From contig NC_064540.1 of NCBI RefSeq assembly GCF_023856365.1, positions 434,001 to 498,000 of the forward strand: a DNA stretch of 64,000 nt. Reading direction: 5' to 3'. The translations under genes were made by a program, and so were the position numbers. The notes below the pieces were generated by a model. The model searched no databases and had not been told where the DNA came from. It saw nothing but the letters and a program-made list of their open reading frames with translations. Below are positions 11,436 to 22,541 of this stretch, piece by piece; positions within the stretch are counted from its first letter, which is position 1, and each line of letters opens with the position of its first letter. The stretch comes from Brienomyrus brachyistius (lineage: Eukaryota; Chordata; Actinopteri; Osteoglossiformes; Mormyridae).

Positions 11436-12705
11436 CACACCAGAATAAGAGTCGAGAAAGAATATAGAAGTTCTACGTCAAGTATTTCTGAAAAAGAAAT
11501 GTTTTGAGTCGTCGCTTGAAGACAGTCAAGGATTCAGCTGTTCGGACATCTAGGGGGAGTTCATTCCACCAATTAGGTGCCAGGACAGAGAAGAGCCGAG
11601 ATGCGTGTCTTCCTTGTGCCTTGAGGGGAGGAGGGACCAGTCGAGCAGTGCTGGAGGATCGGAGAGATCGTGGTGCAGAGCGTGGTGTGATGAGGTCCTT
11701 TAGGTAGGATGGTGCCAGAGAATTTTTGGCTTTGTATGCCAGCATCAGTGTTTTGAATCTGATGCGTGCAGCTACAGGAAGCCAGTGGAGGGAGCGCAGC
11801 AAAGGAGTGGTGTGGGAGAACTTGGGAAGGTTGAAAACAAGACGAGCAGCTGCATTCTGAATCAGTTGGAGGGGACGGATGGCGCTCAGTGGTAAACCCG
11901 CTAGAAGCGAGTTACAGTAGTCAAGGCGTGAGATGACGAGGGACTGGACGAGTATCTGGGTAGCCTGAGTGGAAAGAAATGGACGTATCCTCCTGATGTT
12001 AAAGAGGAGAAACCGACAAGAGCGAGAAAGACTGGCGATATGTGAGGAAAATGACAACCGATCATCTATGGTAACTCCAAGGTTTCTAGCAGAAACCGAA
12101 GGACGGATCAGGGAGTTGTCGAAAGAGATCGCAAGGTCCTGGAGGGGGGATGAGTCAGCCGGGATGTAAAGCAGCTCAGTTTTACTAGTGTTGAGTTTTA
12201 GCTGGTGAGTGGTCATCCAAGATGAGATGTCTGCCAAGCATGTAGAGATCTTAGTGGAGACATGAGTGTCTGAGGGAGGGAAGGAGAGGATGAGTTGAGT
12301 GTCATCGGCATAGCAGTGGTAGGAGATGCCATGTGAGGATATAACTTCGCCAAGAGATTTAGTGTAGAGGGAGAATAGGAGAGGGCCAAGAACCGAGCCC
12401 TGAGGGACACCGGTGGAAAGACAACGTGGAGTAGATGTGGATCCATTCCATGTCACTTGGTATGTTCGGCCTTCTAGGTAGGAAGCCAGCCAGCGCCAGG
12501 CCAGGCCACCAATGCCAAGACTCCTAAGGATGGATAGGAGAGTTTTGTGGTTGACCGTGTCAAATGCTGCTGATAGGTCAAGAAGGATGAGGACAGATGA
12601 CAGTTTGGCTGATCTGGCACCATGGCTCCTCTTCCTTGTTTTGAGTGCAGTATGTTTAGCTATTCTTCATCCATCGTTAGCGAAATGTTTATCAGTGAGG
12701 AGTGT
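11247..12705 (-). mobile_element. 5'-truncated L2-type LINE
   Basis: The element runs on the - strand from about 12705 to the (TGTAAA)n tail at 11247-11262. Its 3' end has the well-known fish L2 tail around 11263-11302 (on the - strand CACTTATGTAAGTCGCTCTGG and the following TAAGGGCGTCTGCC). A poly-T run of about 33 (+ strand) at 11396-11430 lies within its 3' UTR. The reverse-transcriptase frame is open up to about 12620 and meets stops above that, so the endonuclease part is missing. Confidence 0.85.
11473..12620 (-). pseudogene. L2-type LINE reverse transcriptase, C-terminal part
   Basis: The frame is intact across motif A (LDLSAAFDTVNH, near 12570), GVPQGSVLGPLLF and YADDTQL with both catalytic aspartates. 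It continues to the RLDYCNSLLAGLP and WNELPLDVR regions and stops at 11473-11475. No domestication is evident. The core is well preserved, suggesting a fairly young insertion, but the missing 5' part makes it unable to move by itself. Confidence 0.85.
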
Positions 12706-12834
12706 CAGTTAGTTGTTAGGCTGATGGAGAAGATTGTAGTGTATATGTCCGCGACAGTCATTCTCTCCCCTCACTCCAGCAGCAGAGCCTTTGCAGCGAG
12801 GCGAGTGGGTGACGACTGGGTGGCATAGTTGTAA

Positions 12835-12990
12835 ATCCAAACCTAATTCACACCGGCACCATTCGCCTGTGACTAGACCCCGATTTCGGATTCCCCTCCT
12901 GGTTTTGTTTGTACCCGGCTCTTCCAATAAACCTGCTTGCCTCCAAATCTAGGGGTCCGTCTCCTCCATCCTCATCGGGTACCACATCTA
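12835..12990 (+). mobile_element. LTR-like end fragment
   Basis: The run contains 'ccccgatttcggattcccctcctggttttg' style sequence, an AATAAA at 12926-12931 and a downstream GGTCCGTCTCC stretch. This looks like the R-U5 end of fish Gypsy LTRs. It is in the opposite orientation to the Gypsy pol remnant nearby, so it probably belongs to another element. Confidence 0.3.
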
Positions 12991-13079
12991 CTGCCTTGAG
13001 CTATAGATGTTTCAGCAAAAGCATCCAGAGGTTTTGGTGCACATACTAAACAAGCAGTGCAAAATTCACAAGTACAAAA

Positions 13080-13432
13080 TCCATCCATGCATCCATTTTC
13101 CAAACCACTTTCTTACTGGGTCGCGGGGGGTCTGGAGCCTATCCCGGAAGCAAAGGGCACGAGGCAGGGAACAACCCAGGATGGGGGGCCAGCCCATCGC
13201 AGGGCACATTCACACACCATTCACTCACACATGCACTCCTACGGGCAATTTAGTAACTCCAATTAGCCTCAGCATATTTTTGGACTGTGGGGGGAAACCG
13301 GAGTACCCGGAGGAAACCCCACGACGACATGGGGAGAACATGCAAACTCCGCACACATGTAACCCAGGCAGAAACTCGAACCCGGGTCCCAGCGGTGTGA
13401 GGCAACAGTGCTAACCACTGCACCACCATGTA
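13080..13432 (-). repeat. Full-length tRNA-headed SINE with GGAT tail
   Basis: Read on the - strand: A-box-like TGGTGCAGTGGTTAGC near 13425-13410, B-box-like GGTTCGAGT near 13385, a body with 'gtccaaaaatatgctgag', and a GGAT-repeat end at 13080. It is nearly collinear with the copy at 15922. Possible short flanking repeats TACAAAAT and TACAACAT are visible. Confidence 0.85.
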
Positions 13433-14723
13433 CAACATAATTTATTTTTTAAAAGGCAATCTCAGTTGCTTTCCAGTTCCTTGGAATTCTATCCCCAGCT
13501 GTCAGATAAGTAGACCAGACAGCACACATATCAATTCTTGATAATAAATATAAATAAATATCAATTTTGAATAATACAACTTTGAGGAAGATGGAAAAAA
13601 ATAAACAGATTCAAAGTTACATTAGTGAAATTTCACAAAAGCCAGGTGCTTGTGTTCCAGCCCTGGGCTGAGAAAAAAACTGTAGAGAAAGAGTAACGAG
13701 TTTAATCCATTCTAGCCTGCAAACTCAGGAAATGGGTCCTGGCAGATGGACAATTCATGAGCTCATGAAGACTGCATCTGTTCTTGTAAAGGGAACAATG
13801 GCTGCTAATGTGTTTCCTGTGTGATGTCAGTAGTTCAGTCAGTCATTCTTCGGAAAGCGAAAGTGATGTGTGTTGACAGTACATAGGAAATTGGCAGCGC
13901 CAGTCTCCCGCCACAGGTGAGACACACGAGACATCTGCTGCAAGTTTGCCACATTGTTACCAGTTAGTGTGAATCCTTTAATGTGGTTTGCAAGAGCATT
14001 CATCCTATGATGTCATCACTCACAACTTCACATGCAGTAAGTAAAGGGCTTCAATCTGCGTCAGGTTACACTGCCGTAACCTTGAATATGGTAGTTAACC
14101 AGAATCACCCCAGAACAAATGCCAAGCTCTCTAACTGGGCAAAGATTGCAGCTGGCTTCAGACCACACTGTCAGCACCAAGTACATAACACCATGAAATG
14201 TAAATCTCAAATGTTCCTAACAAGGGCAGCAGTCCTCAAGCTGTTTCATTATAACAATAATATTTACTCTTGGAAGCTGGCCAAGACAATGTTTCTTAAA
14301 GTAACCCAGACACAGTGGGTGAACGGCTAGTTTAAATACATTATTAACTATTACGATAGATGCATAGACTGGTTTAAGCTCCATCGCTTGTAGTTCATGC
14401 TAAAGGTCACACTATGGTCTCACTGCTGAACTTATTTTACCCCCTATGACTTTAGTTTCCACTTATCATGACTCACAGGTTGTATATTACTGAATTGTCC
14501 CTGGACCATGAAATGGAAAACAATGCATTATCCAAATCAAGACACAAACCAGAAGAGAGACGCAAAAATGAGATTACGGTAAATACTTTCAAAACATTTC
14601 CCACCTTTAATGTGACCTATGACCTGTACAATTCAACTGGAAAAACAAACTAATCTGTTAGTGGGAAAAATATATAAAAACAAAAAGAAACGTACAATAA
14701 GCTGGTTGCATAAGTATGTACAC
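13433..14723. other. Gene-free stretch
   Basis: Short frames only, none with a recognisable domain. The end near 14700 carries a 'ttgcataagtatgtacac' motif that continues at 15545, the probable older transposon into which the 14724 element inserted. Confidence 0.35.
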
Positions 14724-15544
14724 TAGGGTGGGGTGAAATACTGTATATACATAAAACATTCATGGTGTGCAAGTTTGCAAGCGATGTGTTCTTATGCTGA
14801 AGCCGGGATATTCTGTACACTTCTTATCGCTGCTCCAAATATACAGATCATAAAAAATGGAGTGAATATATACAACTGTGCAGGTAGTGACCGAAGCATC
14901 TGAAAAAGTGTGTGACTTCAACAACAGAGATGGTTTCAGCAGAGCAAAACTGAAGTCACGAAAGAAAATGCCTGTTTTTGAGACGAAAGCTGACTACAAC
15001 ATGTAGACTGTAGAGTGTAGACTGTGATTGTAAGTACTCGCAATGTTTAGTTGCTTACTGTTTTTGCTTACTGTTTTTGCTTACTGTTGTTGCTTACTGT
15101 TGTTCAGTGTTCACTGATCATCATGTTCATTGTTCAATGTTCATGTGTTAATAATACAGGTTTGAGACAAAGTTGAATTATACACAAAGAGCGCACAGGT
15201 TGCAGCGTACAGAGAATTTTATTAGAAACTTTAGCCGCGATGTGGAACCTTTAAATATTAACCAATATGAATAAAATTTTGTAGGCTAACTATGCTGTTT
15301 AAGTAGAATCCTTTCTGCTGTACCGGAATAATTAACTCCCGAAAAAAAATTCTTTCGAACATTGGAGTTATGCGGGGAAAATCAACTTTTTTGGGAAATT
15401 ATGAAATTTCGATCTCGTTGCGGAACCTGAAAATATGAACCTATTTCAAAGATATTTTGCATGTTTAATAAGGAGGTACAGTGACAACTTTTCCGCACGA
15501 CTGGAAATTCCTTTTAGAAATTTAGATTTTTTCACCCCACCCTA
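14724..15544. mobile_element. Non-autonomous TIR element, hAT-like, with 8-bp target duplication
   Basis: The 821-bp element has perfect 15-bp terminal inverted repeats: TAGGGTGGGGTGAAA at 14724-14738 and its reverse complement at 15530-15544. It is flanked by ATGTACAC (14716-14723) and ATGCACAC (15545-15552), an 8-bp duplication with one transition. TAGGG ends and 8-bp duplications fit hAT elements. The interior has no transposase frame, but has a local 'gcttactgttt' tandem stretch at 15051-15100. Confidence 0.8.
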
Positions 15545-15552
15545 ATGCACAC

Positions 15553-15785
15553 CCTTAAAGTATTGCTTTGCTGAAGCACCTTTTGATTTAATTACAGCCT
15601 TCGATCTTTTTGTGTTCATGCCTGCCATCAGTTAATGTAACTCTGATTAACCACAAATAAAGCTCACCTGTCCTAGTGGGACTTTCCTGGAATTTACTCA
15701 ATGAAGTCACGTTTGAGATTTGGTTGTGTACACTTTTTATATTCACTTTAAATAAAACATACAAGGCAAACTATCAGGCCTCATT
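15553..15785 (+). mobile_element. Older Tc1-like element remnant (host of the 14724 insertion)
   Basis: The text after the insertion ('cccttaaagtattgctttgctgaagcacctttt' and onwards) is typical of old Tc1/mariner-like repeats in fish. Its left continuation is at about 14690-14723. Family assignment is from memory of repeat style, not alignment. Confidence 0.35.
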
Positions 15786-15814
15786 CCCAACCTATCTGTA
15801 GTGGCGTTAGACTT

Positions 15815-15880
15815 ATAATTATTATTATTGTTATTATTATTATTATTGTAATTATTATTATTATTGTTGTTTATTAGTAG
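15815..15880. repeat. ATT-rich microsatellite
   Basis: Imperfect (ATT)n interrupted by GTT and GTA triplets. Confidence 0.85.
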
Positions 15881-15921
15881 GAGTAGTAGTAATTATTTTA
15901 TTATTTAATATTTAACATCAA

Positions 15922-16280
15922 AGAGGCGGCATGGTGGTGCAGTGGTTAGCACCGTTGCCTCACACCTCTGAGACCCGGGTTCGAGTCTCCACCTGGATTA
16001 CATGTGTGTGGAGTTTGCATGTTCTCCCCATGTCGTCGTGGGGTTTCCTCCGGGTACTCCGGTCCCCCCCCCCCGTCCAAAAACACACTGAGGCTAATTG
16101 GAGTTGCTAAATTTCCTGTAGGTGTGTGTGTGACAGTGAATGGTGTGTGAGTGTGCCCTGTGATGGGCTGGCCCCCCATCCTGGATTGTTCCCTGCCTCA
16201 TGCCCATTGCTTCCAGGATAGGCTCCGGACCCCCCGTGACCCAGTAGGATGGAAAGTGGTTTGGAAAATGGATGGATGGA
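15922..16280 (+). repeat. Full-length tRNA-headed SINE with GGAT tail and target duplication
   Basis: The head carries TGGTGCAGTGGTTAGC (A box, near 15932) and GGTTCGAGTCTC (B box, near 15978). The body reads through 'catgttctccccatgtcgtc' to the GGAT tail at 16268-16280. It is flanked by TTTAACATCAA (15911-15921) and TTTAACACCAA (16281-16291), an 11-bp duplication with one mismatch. That is direct evidence of retrotransposition. Confidence 0.9.
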
Positions 16281-16334
16281 TTTAACACCAATGTTGATAT
16301 TAGCCTTGGATGCCAGATGGCCTTTGTGGGTGGG

Positions 16335-16502
16335 GGGGACTGTCATGCCCGGCTCGTACGCTCCTCGTTTGTGCCACGCCCCCTGATTACCCACGTGTGC
16401 TTCCCTGATCGTCCTCAGCTGTGTCCGATTATTTTGATCAGTCTCGTCCATTTAAGTCCTGGTCTTGCTTGTATCCATTGTTCCGCGAAAATCGTGACAG
16501 GG
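16335..16502 (+). mobile_element. Possible solo LTR or transposon end
   Basis: It starts TGTCATGCCCGGCTCG and ends near ATCGTGACAG, with 'gccacgccccctgattacccacgtgtg' in between, a style common in fish LTRs. No coding part is next to it. Confidence 0.3.
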
Positions 16503-18940
16503 ACCAGCACAGGATTTTAATTCCAGGCATTTTTCTTTAGTTTGTATTCCCTAAGCCATGGACCGTGGAAGTGGGAGCAACTAAGATCATCACAACGCAA
16601 TGATGAAAAAAATGCCAACAAATGATTTAATGCAAAGTGATAAAGCTTCATTAATAACAGTCTGAATTATATCTATGTTTTTTTTTGAGTTTTTCAAATT
16701 GCACGTTGTTTTACATTTAGGCTGGAGTCGGCAATCAGTGGCCCAGATATAACGATGATTAAAAACTAGCTTGTGGGTCAGTGCTTTCGAGAGCCCTGAC
16801 TTACATGCAGCTTATTAAATAATAGTGCTTTTTGACAATGACGCCGGTCCAGACTTCAAGTTGGATTTGTGATATCAGATGGTAGCAAGGCCAAGATTAA
16901 CTTTATGTCTGCTTGCATGTGCTTACAGTCATTTCTACCAAATATCCCCTTAGCAAAACCAATCATAAATGTCAAGCATTATGTTTACATGATCGCTAAA
17001 TTCCTGGCTCTTACCCACAGGTGGTCGCTGTGCCCCCCCCCCCCCCCCCACCTGCACAGACAGGTGAATGCTGGGATGGGATGAGGCTGGTTGGTCTCCA
17101 GGATTCTGAGTTTCAGCTGAAGGGCATTTGTGCTATTTTCTGCTGTTTTATGATGCCAGCAGTAACTCCTACACTTTGCCATGCAGAGACAACTGGGAGC
17201 TGCTACTTTATAACATTTGACTTTGGACAAACTGTGTCAGCCCACTGGGAGAAGGACAGGAATAAATCTGTAGCAGTATATTCACTGGATGTCGAAAATA
17301 TGTAATATACAGTATATGATCGTCCATGGAACTGGTGTGTTTTTTTTTAGCTAAAGAGTTAAACAAGCATATAATTGTGTCCATCATGCCATATGTGAGT
17401 AGCCCAGCCACTGGTCAGTTCCGTCTCATACTGTTAGAGATTTTAAGAAAAACATTTTTTAAATGTGGGTGTTTTAGCTGTATAGGGATGATTGATGTGT
17501 TTTGCACTTTATGAAGGAGAAAAACTGAATCAGCACATGTAGGAATTAGGAGGTTATCCCTGTCTGCAGCCAGGCCAGGAGGAAGTGACAGGCAACAACA
17601 GTCACAGGAGACAGGCCGTCCGGTCCAGCCCACAACACGTAATATGATACAGATTCACGCTAACACAGTAAAGTAATGTGTTTGTCTAAACCTACACCAG
17701 GCTGCAAGATATTGCCCCATAAATTGGTACATGCTTGGGCAATGTGCAAAAAAAATGCAACCGGTTGAGCAACAGTGTTCTTTGGAAATACCAGTAGTTT
17801 TTATTTGTGTGATGTATTCAATATTTCGTTTAATGCATTAAAATGATGAGAGGCTTTGGCCACCAACACTTTTGTTCCCAGTGCCACCAGTGTTTGCTTT
17901 GCTCACTTTCGGTTCCCACAGCTGCTAAATGTCTCAGCCTGTACAGTGCATACACGTTAACATTTCTCTGTGTATCCTGCCCTCACAAGAGTAAAACCGC
18001 ACAGAAACCCAAACCCCACCCTAATGATCCGCATCCCCCCGGTCGTTTCTTCATGATCCGAGTAAGAAGGTGGTTATAGCACCAGAAGTTAAGGGTTGAT
18101 GTTCCAGCCTTTTCACCGGGGAAAGATTAACTTTTGGTTAGTCCCTGAGTAATAAACATCTCACTGTGCATTTTCAGATATTATATGATGGACGATCAAA
18201 TTAAAAGATCATTTGAAATGGGTTAACACATAATAGTTTAAGGGATAATTTTAGGTTTTTGCATTTTATTTATTTATTTGTTTGTTTGTGTGTTTGTTTT
18301 ATTTACTGCTAGAGATCAGGCATGACCGGGGATGGGGGGTAAGTAACCTGGCCCAAGTCACATGATTGAAAGTGCCCCTCCATCACCAACGAACATGCAA
18401 AATGGAACATCCCCCCACCCAATTTCAGCACCTGCCCCTCAAGACGTTTCCACACAGCAGAACTTCGAATGTACGATATATCACTTAGCATACCGGTGTC
18501 AGTAGATATTGCTACTGAAATTAGCTTACGTGCAACCCCCCCCCCCCCCCCCCCCCGAAGTACTCACACCCTCCGCACTGCCGACACAGAACAGCTACAC
18601 AATGGGTTGTATTAAGCTGACGCCATTGTTCAAAGTACGCATGAATGATAACAAGGCAGCGGTCCTTTCACTGGGAAATAACAGCAGCAAGAAAAACCCA
18701 GTAAGTTTCGTTTGTTTACATTTCGTTTCATAAAAATCAAGACAAAGAAAGACGATAAATGGAGAGTGAAGAATTACCAGAAATGTTTCGCAAAGCTTGG
18801 CTAAAAGCCAAGAACAATCAAAAGAACAATGGTACTGTACTGTCAAGAAGTGGCATGTTGTGTTTCCTTAGCGTTTCCGATGCGATTGACGGTATTTCAA
18901 TTAAATTTATTAAAAATATGTATTGTATTCTCCAATCTCC
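16503..18940. other. Gene-free stretch with C tracts
   Basis: Nothing coding is supported. Poly-C tracts lie at about 17033-17050 and 18536-18556. Short frames here are not domain-bearing. Confidence 0.35.
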
Positions 18941-18969
18941 CCTGGAAGGGAGGTTGTACGAAGTATTAA

Positions 18970-19190
18970 AAGCAGGGCTGCCAATAATCGTGGCACGTGT
19001 TTTTGTTAAAGATAATTATTTCTTGATGAAGGATTTTTTTTCTTGGAATAAATTTATGTTAATGAAAGGTTGGATTTTTCTCAATTTTTCTGTGTGACAC
19101 GAAGCTACTTCACCAAAAGGTGAATTTTTTTCTAACCCTTTTTTAAAATCTTTACACGGGGTGCCAATAATTGAGGGCGCTGTAAATCAG
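18970..19190 (+). mobile_element. Tc1-like transposon remnant
   Basis: It carries GGGCTGCCAATAATCGTGGCA at the left and GGGTGCCAATAATTGAGGGC at the right, with an AT-rich interior, as in common non-autonomous Tc1-like fish repeats. The family is inferred from style. Confidence 0.4.
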
Positions 19191-20331
19191 GCTAGCTACT
19201 TTTGTTACCAATTACTAAATTTAATTTATATCACATAAACGCAGGAGTTTTTATAGCCACTGAGCCTGTGTAAAAGGGAGAACCAACCGGTGAATTTGAT
19301 ATTGTGTATGATATGCATGACAAACACAGGTCCCATTTTTATTTTTTGAGTGTATATCTAAAAAACAAGTTTCTTCGACTCTGTGCACCCTACTGTAAGA
19401 CAAAGTGGGAAATTCCCGCACTATGATTATTAAGAAAGCATTATCATACCTCATTGCTTGTGTTTTTAGACTTTATGATTAACTATGGGGGTAGCTTATT
19501 TCCTTCAAATGTTGTGAAGAAATGGCTCAGTCCCATTTGCCTGAACAAAATACGCCCTTTTATGGTCCTGAACACTCACTATAAATTGTTTATATGAAAC
19601 TTTCTTCTGCACCGAAACGAAACATCAAACTTTTTCCATCTGTGACATTCCCTGGTGAAATGCCTGCTATGCACAAACTGTGATGTAACACACGTGATGT
19701 AGGATGCTGGCAGATCATTTCACTTCCTCCTGTACCCAGGGCTGGATTTTTTCATAGAATGCACACGGATACCATCATAGGCAGTTCTAAACCCTATTTA
19801 GTGGGGCTGACAGAGAATAGTCTCTCTAAATCCATTTAGCGATTTCTCCCCCATTTTTTAATACATTTCATACTCCCAGCTTGGCAAACTATGTTGTGCC
19901 GATCCCCCCTCCTCTAGGTAAATTTAATCATGGGGGGGATGACGTCTTGGATGTCTTCAGCATACCATGCCCCCCATGGAAAAAAATGACAAAACCCATC
20001 TACTTAGGAAAACTCCCCACCCCGCGCCCAACCCTACCCCTACATTATTCTATGTAATTGCTACTCGCATCATGAGAAATGTTCCAACTGCATTAGAGGC
20101 ACTCAACCGGCAGATTCCGGACAGAAACGATCACCCCCCCCAACCCCCTAATACATTCTCGTATAAATTTAGGTATATGTAAAAACGTTGTATGGTGACG
20201 AAATAAAGTTGCAACAGAACCATAAATGAAAGTAAAAACGCATCCATAAGTCCCGTCTAACAGACCTTTTCAGGAAAACGGAGACTTGCAACAAGCAACG
20301 GTATAGGAAAGAGTTTGATATGGGGTGGAGG

Positions 20332-20637
20332 CAGGGACGGATTATGGGTTGTGTGGGCCCCTGGGCAAAACGTTCGCGAGGGCCCCCCACCACCACCAGC
20401 ACCACCACCACAACCACCACAATTCAAGGGCCCTTGGCAGCCAAACGCCCTCCCTATAGGGTCAGGGGCCCTTGTAGGCAGAGGATCAAAGAATGTAGGC
20501 CCTCTAAAATAGACAAAACGAAAATACATTGTTGATAAGCGTTGCAAATTGTTTTGGGCTAGGGGCCCCACGGGCCCCCTGCACCCCAAGGGCCCCTGGG
20601 CGGCGGCCCCGCTGGCCCGGTCCGTAATCCGTCCCTG
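20332..20637. mobile_element. hAT-type miniature transposon with perfect 8-bp target duplication
   Basis: The 306-bp element begins CAGGGACGGATTA and ends TAATCCGTCCCTG, perfect 13-bp inverted repeats. It is flanked by GGTGGAGG on both sides (20324-20331 and 20638-20645). The GC-rich interior has repeated GGGCCCCTGGGC-type words and a CCACCACCA run. There is no transposase frame. Confidence 0.9.
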
Positions 20638-20798
20638 GGTGGAGGGCAATTCAATGGAAAGGTCCATTTCTAGGGGGGGCGATGAAGTGGAAACCCATGC
20701 CCCCCCCCCCCCACCACCAGTTCCTATGCCCTTGGAAATGGATGTGGGCGACTCTGATAACTGGACTCTGTCTTCACTCCAATTACCCTAAATGAGGG

Positions 20799-20803
<5 letters not shown>

Positions 20804-20840
<37 letters not shown>
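20804..20840. repeat. (GA)n microsatellite
   Basis: Uninterrupted GA dinucleotide run. Confidence 0.95.
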
Positions 20841-20843
<3 letters not shown>

Positions 20844-21124
20844 CCAATAAGGTCACCCAGGAGAGCCTGGGAATGACACAGTGCACTTGTGCATGACTTG
20901 TTAGCATGTATAATAGCTTACAGTAATTATGCTCAGTATTGATACTGACGCCTGTGCCTTCGCCCTCCTCCCAATGACTGGATGTGTCTGTACTGTCTTG
21001 AGCTACAAGGTCACCTCTGTTGAGATCCGTGGCCACAGCGGCACCTCAGGCTAACCTTCTGACAGTCACCTGCAGTCCGAAGGGGGAGCTGAATATCACA
21101 CTGCTGTTTCGCTCCTTGACTTAC

Positions 21125-21410
21125 GACGGCCCTCACAGCACACTGGGCAGCACCGTCATCTCACATCTCCAAGGTTGGGGGTTCGGATCCCACCGCTCTT
21201 CTCTTGTTCTTTTGGCCTGTTTGCTTCTCCTGTGGCGTGTCGGTTTCCATCCACAGTACAAAGACATGCAGTTAGGCTTCTGGGCATCTGTAAACTATCA
21301 ATAATGTGTGAGCACATGTTTATGTCTGTGACGGACTGGTACCCCAGCCACAGTGTACTCCTGGCAGCGGCTGTGCACATACTTCCTGAGTGCTCACTTC
21401 CAGCTGCCTT
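21125..21410 (+). repeat. Diverged tRNA-headed SINE
   Basis: It shows a B-box-like GGTTCGGATCCCACC near 21183, then 'cagtacaaagacatgcagttaggctt' and 'tgacggactggtaccccagcc', collinear with the body of tRNA-headed SINEs but diverged. The GGAT tail is not preserved. Confidence 0.6.
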
Positions 21411-21454
21411 TGATGCCTATAAAATTACAACCTACCCTCTCTTTAGTGAAGTGA

Positions 21455-21565
21455 AGGTGATTAATTGTCATTGTTGACACAGTGTTGGACCAAATGTGTC
21501 CTCTGCGTTCATCCCATATGTGACATCGTGACATGGCAGGGGGCAGCTAATTCAGCACCCATACC
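21455..21565 (+). repeat. Short interspersed repeat, shared with 49222-49335
   Basis: The shared words are GATTAATTGTCATTGTTGA, then AAATGTGTC, and GGGCAGCTAATTCA. Together with the second copy this defines a dispersed repeat, likely the 3' end of a retroelement. Confidence 0.6.
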
Positions 21566-22541
21566 CTGTGCTGCCTGGAATAGGGTAACCCTAACCCCCC
21601 CCCCCCCCCCCCCCCGCAGCACATTGACCAGGATTGGTTGGCCGCTTGACTGATTACTGCTAGTGGTAGCAGCTTTTGTTTCGTTTATTCTTATAAAAAC
21701 CATACTGGGCAAAATGTAGGTTTTTAATTAAATTAGCTTGAATGACAACAAGAACTCAGTGACCTTTCCTTTAATTCCTCTCTAGCGTGTGAGTCTTAGA
21801 AAATGGTCTTTTTCTAATGCTATCCTTCCCGTAAATAACTAAAACTGGACTAAGTGTGTAATAAAATGTAGTTCGATCTCCATGCCTAAGGACTAAAACG
21901 AAATGTGTCAGTAGCTAGAGACTATACAAATTAGAATGAATCGATTCAACCATTATTTTATATTTAATCATTATTGCAACACTATACATTTAACAAGGCT
22001 CACAAATACATGACTAATATATAAATAAGGCCTAGCATATAACAATTTGCCAATATAGTTAATTAGGCAGCTCAGTATGCCCACTCAGCAACTTTTCTCT
22101 AATAATAATAATTAAAAACATAGCCCGTTTTTATTGTTCTTTCTTATTTTTATACAGACTGACACAAAAATATATATTGTACAAGCAATGAAAAATATAA
22201 CACAAAATTAAGATTTTCTTGATTAAATAGACCGAAGTTAAAAGAAAGGAAAATAAACAATACCTACTAGTATAAATACATTTCAAACGTTCACGTTATT
22301 CCATTACGAATTTGCCCATAATTCATAAAAAAAATTAAGGACGATATTCAAAACATTTAAAACTTTTAATGACCTAAGAGTCGTAAGAAAAGTACATCGC
22401 GTAATTCACAATGCGTCAACTACGAAGGTCAAGGGTAACTTTGCAAAAGTGCTCAGGGTGTAATGTTACACGACTGGGGCGTACTGTATGGTCCAAGATA
22501 AGAGCTGTTATGGACGCATCTGTCAGCGATCCCAAAACTGT

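Noticed and set aside
18759..19097. 112-codon + strand frame starting MESEELPEMF
   Set aside because: It runs into a Tc1-like AT-rich repeat and shows no domain beyond its first 45 residues.
20257..20667. Pro/Gly-rich frames on both strands near 20.3-20.7 kb
   Set aside because: They are explained by the GC-rich interior of the hAT miniature element at 20332-20637.
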